Below are positions 57,741-64,000 of a stretch of DNA of 64,000 nucleotides, in pieces. How positions within the stretch are numbered: the stretch's first letter is position 1; each line of letters starts with the position of its first letter. The notes under the pieces are model-generated. The model did not search any database and was not told the origin of the DNA. It worked only from the letters and a program-made list of their open reading frames with translations. The stretch comes from Rapana venosa. Lineage: Eukaryota; Mollusca; Gastropoda; Neogastropoda; Muricidae. The position numbers and the translations under genes were made by a program. Location: contig CM054135.1 of NCBI GenBank assembly GCA_028751875.1, forward strand, positions 67,524,747 through 67,588,746, written 5' to 3'.

Positions 57741-60700
57741 CTACTTGCTAACATATAGGTAACAAGAGTTTACAGACTCTATGCGCCTTTGTATATGAGC
57801 AAAGGTGCGTAACTTAATGAAAATTCTTGTTCCTTGTGACAGAATTCTTGCTGTACTATGTCTGTTTTACAACAGGCAAGACATATGTTGAAAGATTTTT
57901 TCATGTTTATGTAAGATATTGTTTGATCAGCTTTTATGTAATTTGACATACAAATGTGTTGGAAGTCTCAGACCCTTGAGTTGCCACATAATATCAGTTG
58001 TATTTCAAGGTAATTTAGAGAATTATTTAAACAATATTTGAATTGATTTTTACAAAGGTCCTTTAAATTTTGATTTACTGGAACCAAGCACGCACGCACA
58101 CATGCATGCATGCACACACATACACACTACTAATAAATAAACCAAACAGAAATTCTAGACCATTTGTCAAACGTGATCTTCCTGATGTGTGTGATCATAT
58201 TAATGTAAAATGTGATAATCGATTTGTGTTTACTGAAGGTGATTCAACAGTTTTGAGACATAATACAGATGTGCCTGATATTTTTGGTTTATGAACAGTT
58301 GGTACTGGAATTTATCAATTTACAAAGAATAGAGTTTAGAGGTTAATTAAAGAATGCCCTCTTGTCTTAGTGTGCTCTGTAGTTAATTGCTATTCATTGA
58401 AAAACTCATCTGTGGTAAGTATATTTATGTGTGTTCTGGTGCAGAAATAATGTGATGTTGAACACAAATGGTGATGGAAATGATGTTGCAAAATTTGATC
58501 TTTCATGGGGTTTTGTTGTGTTTATTGTGTGTCCGTCCATTGTGTATAAGTGAGGATTTTTTTCTTTTTAATTTTTAGAGGGATTAAGGAAGGAGGAATG
58601 ATGTTAGAAGAGTGATGAATGAACTAAATAGAAAGTGGCTTATATTTCAGTATCAGTCATGTAATATTCACATTAGGGTTTTTTTCTGCTTAAGCATGCC
58701 TTTGATCCTAATACTCCAATCTTGTCTCACAAATTCATAGCAGTCTTGCTCATTACAACCCTGGGGCATAGTTGTGCAATCAGTTTTGTTTTGAAGAAAA
58801 TTTTGGTGAAAAAATAGACTGGCAAATGAGTATTGGAGGCAGAAATAATTTTTTTAAAAAGAAGCATGAGAGAACAAACAGAAAATAATAGAGAAAAAGC
58901 CCCTGATATTTGTACAGCGGGCTTGTGTGCTCCTGCACTTCCAGAAATTACAAGGGGCCTTAGCACATGCATTTTTTCCCAAAACCTGGACTTGTTGCAG
59001 AAGCAAAAAGAAGTATGTGGTGTGCTGATTTGTCTGAAAGATTACCTTATGTGAGGGAAATAGTGTATATGGAATAGTGGGTTTGGACTAAGAGGTGCTA
59101 GTCTTAACATGTTTATCATTTTGTCGTCTGATAAGGCAATTGTCCTGTTTTTAGTTATCCCAATTTTGTTATTATGTTCACAAGAACAAGCAGTATTATC
59201 TCCTTAAAAGAAATGTGAAAGCTTATCAAACAGATTGTTAACACAGTTGTTTTGTGTGAACTAAAACTCACTAGGCAGTGTGTTTTTCTCAGTCTCTGTT
59301 CTTGTGCTCTGTTACCTAGTGCTTGTATATAAAGTTAGCATTAGAAGGCTTTACCTCATTCTAAAGTTGAGAATACAATTTGCTGCCAAAGCTTCTTGCA
59401 GACATTCAGTAGTTGATATCTTGGAAGAATAATTAGTTTGCATATGTAACTAACTTGTTCATTAATTTTTAGATGGGCTGTTTTAAAAGGAGGCATGTTT
59501 TTAAAGCAAACTGTCTGTTGTCATAGGCTGTATAATAATCAAGAACACTTTTTATTTGCAAAACAGATTATTGTTACATTTAACAAGATTCAGGCTTTAA
59601 TTCATGAGTAGGTGATATTAATTGATTTGTTTGTTATATTTACTGTCTGTTTTAATCATTCTGTATTTTAGTTCTTAATTGTTACTCTTGCTAACTTTTT
59701 TTTTTTAATCCTGGGGAAATGAGTAAAAGGCTGATATGGTAACTAGCCTTTTCTGATAATCTGAGAGGCTGATGTGTTCAAGCTGAAAAAAAAGAAAGGC
59801 TCTGACATATTGTAGATCAAAGATGGATGAAAAAAATATGCAAATTTCTGCTTATCTTCCCATTCCAGGTGCAGTCGACAATGCCCTGCCTGACATTTCC
59901 ATGAATGTAAGCATGCACATAGTGTATGCTTTTGTCTGTTGTGGTATTGGTAATCTTTTGCTTGTTTTGGTTAGATCTGACAAAGTTATATATTTGAACA
60001 TAATATTCAGTGCTTGCTTCATGGTGACATTTTTTTTTTTATTCATTGTTTGTTTCTTGGAAAGCTTCTTTGAGGGTTTTATTCAAAGTTTGTTTCTGAA
60101 AAAGCATCTTTCAGGCGTTAAGACCAGGTGAATTGAAATTCCCAGCATGCACCCAAAACTTTACAAGCACATTGGTTATACATTTGATGAAACCCCTACA
60201 GAGCAGATGTTTGTTTTTGCCAAAGTGCTGTAGCATTTGTATATGGAAATATTCTGCTCAATGCTACCCTTCCTTGGAAAATTTATAGCGAAAAAAGCCA
60301 CTTAGTGTGAAATCTAAACAGTAATACGCTGAAGAGAACAGAAATGCTATTGTTAACTTCGGGTGTGCTGTACATAAGTGTTTAAACACAACTTGTGTGC
60401 TTTGTCAGGCATACTATGATGCAATATGTACAAACTTTTTTTGTCAGTGATTACATTTCAATTTATAATGCTGAAGTTTTATATTCCCTTGCAAAACTTG
60501 ATGCATTCTTAACCATTAATAACATGAAATCTGTTTGGACTGCTGATTGCTGGTATAAACTCAGATCAGTTAGGTATTCAAGACATTAAAAAGCCTTGGG
60601 GGGAAAAGCAGTTTCATGCTGTTTCTTTACTAGAAATAGATAAAGGCTGTAAAGGAAGTGGCAGGCTAGAGGTGGGAATGAAGTTTGGGTGGGGGATGGG

Positions 60701-61020
60701 GGCAGAGGAAGGAAACAGGAGGACAGATTTTGTAACTGCTGTTTAAACAAATAAACAATTTGAAGCAATAAAACAGAAGTCCAGTTAAGCAGAGTGAAAT
60801 GAGTTATATAGACTGTGAAGGTGATGTGTGCTACAGTCTGCAAAACTCTGAAATGGCTTTTTAGTCAAAATGTCTTGTAGCCTTGACATTGCAGTATAGA
60901 CTTCCAAGTCAAGAAATCTGTATTGCAAGAGATCCATGTTGCATTTTGTCTCACCAGAAATGTAAAAATATGTGTCCAGTATAGCACTGTTCAGTATTAT
61001 GTAGTTTACTCATGCAGTTT

Positions 61021-61387
61021 ACATTATACAGCATGTGAATTGAATATAATGTAAAGGGAAAATAAGAACAGAAAAATGATGCACACCAGTCAAACATTAT
61101 ACAGCATGTGAATTAAATATAAGATAAAGGGAAAATAAGAACAGAAAAATGATGCACACCAGTCAAACATTATACAGCATGTGAATTAAATATAAGGTAA
61201 AGGGAAAATAAGAACAGAAAAATGATGCACACCAGTCAAACATTATACAGCATGTGAATTAAATATAAGATCAAGGGAAAATAAGAACAGAAAAATGACG
61301 CACACCAGTCAAACATTATACAGCATGTAAATTAAATATAAGATAAAGGGAAAATAAGAACAGAAAAATGATGCACACCAGTCAAAC
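61021..61387 (+). repeat. Five-copy 73-bp tandem repeat
   Basis: Unit starts are 61021, 61094, 61167, 61240 and 61313, each beginning ACATTATACAGCATGT and ending in CACACCAGTCAAAC. The copies differ at a few sites, with copy 1 the most diverged. Confidence 0.97.
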
Positions 61388-61389
61388 AG

Positions 61390-63460
61390 AATAGAATGGT
61401 CTTGAAATTCCCTTCTTGATGGTTGGTTGATGGTGAAATTCCCTTCTTGGTGGGCATATATTTTGTATGAAATATTTTTTGTTTGTACTTTGTACTGAAC
61501 AGTGTATCATTGTGCAACATGTATCCCTAGGTGGATGTTGTGTATTATTTATATGCATTTTATGCTGTGTCACTTTGTGACAAATCACGCAGCCTGTGCC
61601 ATTCCCCTTTTGTTCTGTTTTGGATTGAGTCATCATTCCAGGTTGAATGAATGAAGAGAGGGTATGAATGCTGCTATACATCCCAGGGCTTGAGAGATCT
61701 GTGAATGGATGTGAAAGAAAAACTGTATGGTAATGGTGTAGCTGTCTGGCTTCTGGATGAAACGCAGAACTCTTAGGAAAAAAAACACAAACAAAAATAA
61801 TCATTAGATATGTTTGGCTTTTTTTTCAAAATGCTTCAAAAACTAGCCATAGGGGTGTTTCAAAAAGAAAAAAAAAGGAAAAGAAAAACAGTGGTTTTGT
61901 TGTTATTGGTTGGTCGTTAGTGTATTTGTTTTTCATCTCTAACTAAATTGTAATTAGTTACAAACATTTGGGTCACAAAAAGTGGATGAACAAGAAAACA
62001 CCTAGCAGGGATTTCTGGCCTGGAATGGAGGTGGATATACCCTAACTACACTGGGTTGTATTTAGGCTGGACGTGATTCAGCACTGTGTGGCACTAAATA
62101 CAAGATTGTGCATTTTTAATGGTCACAAGATTTGTTACAAGCTTGATTGGTGATCTCTTATAAGGTTTGTTTGTGTCTCTAACAAAGCATTATCACATTG
62201 ATTTTTTTTGGGGGGGGGGGGGGGGTTAATTTTTTTCCCAGTCATGAATAAGCATTGCAGTGTGTGCTACACAGGCACTCTCAAGGGAAGTAGCGTCCTG
62301 ATGTTTGGTGCGAGACCTAAATAGAAGTCTGCGAGTCTCACTTCTGTGTCAGTGTGAGAGACCACACAGAACAGAAAATTACGTTAAGATTTGAAATATT
62401 TTGCAAAGTAAACTTTGTTTTTCAGATATATTGTTAGATTCACTTACTTGTTAAAAGCCATTTGTTGATGTATGTTTCTTTTTTTGTGTTTTGTTTTGTT
62501 TTGTTCTAGTGTATTGAAGTGGGAATTTGTAAGTTGTCTATCAGAGATGGATTTGGTGTTTGTGTTTAGAAATACTTCAGTACATAGTTTAGTTAGTGTA
62601 TGTAGAGTGAAAGAAGGTGATGGTCAAAGTTCCAACTCCTCATTTGCTGTAGATTTTTGGTTATTATAGTGTAAACAACCTGGGTTAAACTTTTTGTCTG
62701 TGTTGGGAATCTATTACACATTGTCAGCTTGGATATATAGTACTACTGTGAAGAACAAGAGAGAAAGAGACTGAATATGTAGTTTATACTGCTTGATTGA
62801 AATCATGCCTTTTTGTGTTCCTGTGGTTGAAAATACACATTGGCTGTTGAAATAACATGCTTGTGTTTTGCTTGTTTGTTTTCATCTTGAGTGTTGGACA
62901 TATTTGTTTGAAGTTGCCTTCTAAATACGCTGTGGCATGTTTCCTGGAGACAGAGAGTTTGTTGATTATGTATGTGTGAGTTTTAATGATTGAAACACAC
63001 ACACACATAATTAAATGCACTCTGTCTCCATCTGTCTGTCTGTCTCTCTGACTGTCTCTCTTTCTTTGTCTCTGTCTGTCTGTCTGTCTCTTACACACAC
63101 GCACACTCACGCGAAGTATATAAACACTCACACACACATTTTGAGTCTGAATTACCCTGTAACTTAATAAGATCATAGATTCTAAAGGTCTGATTCAGAA
63201 TTAGAGTCAGTATTTCCAAATTCAAGAAAACATGCAAAGGATGAAAATGAAAAAATATTATTTCTTGACACTTATCAGTCATATTATATACAACCAAAAA
63301 CAAGATGTCACATAAGGGAATTGACTTGCTAGCTTGCTTTTATGACTATTAGAGCATTGCATGAAAATGTGACTCATGCAAGCCTAAAAAGAAGACTCTT
63401 GCACAGATCACTGACAACTTTCATGCATGTAAAATCTCTCTCTGTGGTTTTTTTTGGGTT
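61390..63460. other. Noncoding downstream DNA, no gene recognised
   Basis: It contains a 16-base G run (62210-62225) and CTGT-rich and CA-rich simple sequence (63000-63140). The minus-strand open stretch 61382-61804 overlaps the tandem repeat's end and shows no recognisable domain. Confidence 0.5.
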
Positions 63461-63467
63461 TTTTTGT

Positions 63468-63565
63468 TCCTCAGCTAGAGTTCCGATGTTCACCAACAGT
63501 GAGATTTTGCATATGCAACTGATCATTACCCTCTACTAAGGTACCCACATTCCAACTTTGGGGAT
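63468..63565 (-). repeat. Repeat F, copy 8
   Basis: The + strand reads GTTCCTCAGCTAGAGTTCCG, then AGTGAGATTTTGCATATGCA, then CACATTCCAACTTTGGGG, preceded by a T-rich run. Confidence 0.78.
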
Positions 63566-63827
63566 ATATAAAATCTCATGAAAGCAAACTAGTGGTGAGA
63601 TTCTTCCTTATATGTAAAGTCATATAACATGAAATGTAACAACAAAATGTTAAAGGAAATTGGTTTAGAAAGAATTTTAAATCTTCATTAAAATCCACTG
63701 AATATCCGAAATGGTTTTTCATATTCTTAAATCCCCATTGAAATTATATTCAATAAGAAAAGGCAACTTCCAGTCATGAAAAAGGTTGCCCAGAAAACAT
63801 GTAACATTAGTGATCTTTCAACAGATT

Positions 63828-64000
63828 AAGGTAACAGATGCTATAGCCAAGTGGGTAAACCTTTTTCCTTCAACCCTATGGATCAATTAAATCTTGGCAG
63901 CAGCATCTCGTGAATTTAGGATGGGGATTTTTACAATTTTGTTACCTTAAGTGCAGACCTGCCAATATGTTGATTCCCTTCATTTACACATGCAGAAGAT
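63828..64000 (+). mobile_element. SINE family E, cut by the window end
   Basis: An A-box-like TATAGCCAAGTGGGTAAACC, then GGGGATTTTTACAATTTTGT, then GCAGACCTGCCAATATGTTG, then GCAGAAGAT at the edge. It shows the simple, non-triplicated form of the family seen at 14050-14640. Confidence 0.75.

Larger units (their letters stand above)
52921..60960 (+). other. PLEKHA8 3' UTR and downstream noncoding DNA
   Basis: No coding homology is recognised. It contains ATT microsatellites (53680-53700 and 56640-56706), TG-rich DNA (53950-54060), repeat F (57097-57200), an L2/CR1 3' end (57652-57740) and a lone exon-like segment (59869-59906). The poly(A) site cannot be chosen with confidence. Confidence 0.5.

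Noticed and set aside
61021..61387. CRISPR-like array
   Set aside because: The units are contiguous 73-bp tandem repeats with no unique spacers, in an animal genome.
61382..61804. 140-residue minus-strand open frame
   Set aside because: It overlaps the end of the 73-bp tandem repeat, has no recognisable domain and is no longer than expected by chance in this sequence.

Overview
This window is animal genomic DNA, AT-rich and intron-rich, and most likely comes from a gastropod mollusc. The evidence is the protein sequences of the two recognisable genes, together with dense tRNA-derived SINE families and Jockey-, L2/CR1- and RTE-like LINE remnants of a kind I know from gastropod genomes. The species cannot be fixed from sequence alone. 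There are no prokaryotic features, no CRISPR array and no functional RNA gene.

Three protein-coding genes lie on the + strand, and all have GT-AG (in one case GC-AG) introns whose phases I checked by translation. (1) 1015-6255 holds the last eight exons of PIKFYVE, the phosphatidylinositol 3-phosphate 5-kinase. They cover the catalytic kinase domain; the 5' part of the gene lies outside the window. (2) 18765-24124 is a three-exon C2H2 zinc-finger gene encoding 832 residues, with 15 standard fingers plus one degenerate finger. I do not recognise its family. (3) 40244-52920 is a complete twelve-exon PLEKHA8/FAPP gene of 532 residues, with an N-terminal PI4P-binding PH domain and a C-terminal glycolipid-transfer domain.

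Layout: 1-990 is an upstream PIKFYVE intron with a SINE that still has its target-site duplication. 6256-12650 is PIKFYVE 3' UTR or downstream DNA, with a 178-bp tandem duplication and a triplicated AATAAA cassette. 12650-18700 is repeat-rich and includes an RTE-like LINE remnant, several SINEs and a weak promoter candidate for the zinc-finger gene. 24600-26260 is a decayed Jockey/I-type LINE. 26.3-39.4 kb is intergenic, T/G-rich and repeat-strewn. 39.5-40.24 kb holds a strikingly T-depleted A-rich tract followed by the probable PLEKHA8 promoter. 52.9-64 kb is PLEKHA8 3' UTR and downstream DNA, with a five-copy 73-bp tandem repeat.

PIKFYVE makes PI(3,5)P2 on endolysosomes, while PLEKHA8 uses PI4P and ARF1 to deliver glucosylceramide at the trans-Golgi. 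Both belong to phosphoinositide and lipid trafficking, but their proximity is probably incidental. The most interesting items are: a chimeric tRNA/5S-rRNA SINE; transposable elements ending within about 12 bases of splice sites in two host genes; a candidate FFAT (VAP-binding) motif in the FAPP protein; a GC-AG first intron in the FAPP gene; an unnamed ~100-bp dispersed repeat in eight copies; and a run of zinc fingers that share the same key recognition residue. I found no convincing wholly new multi-gene system.
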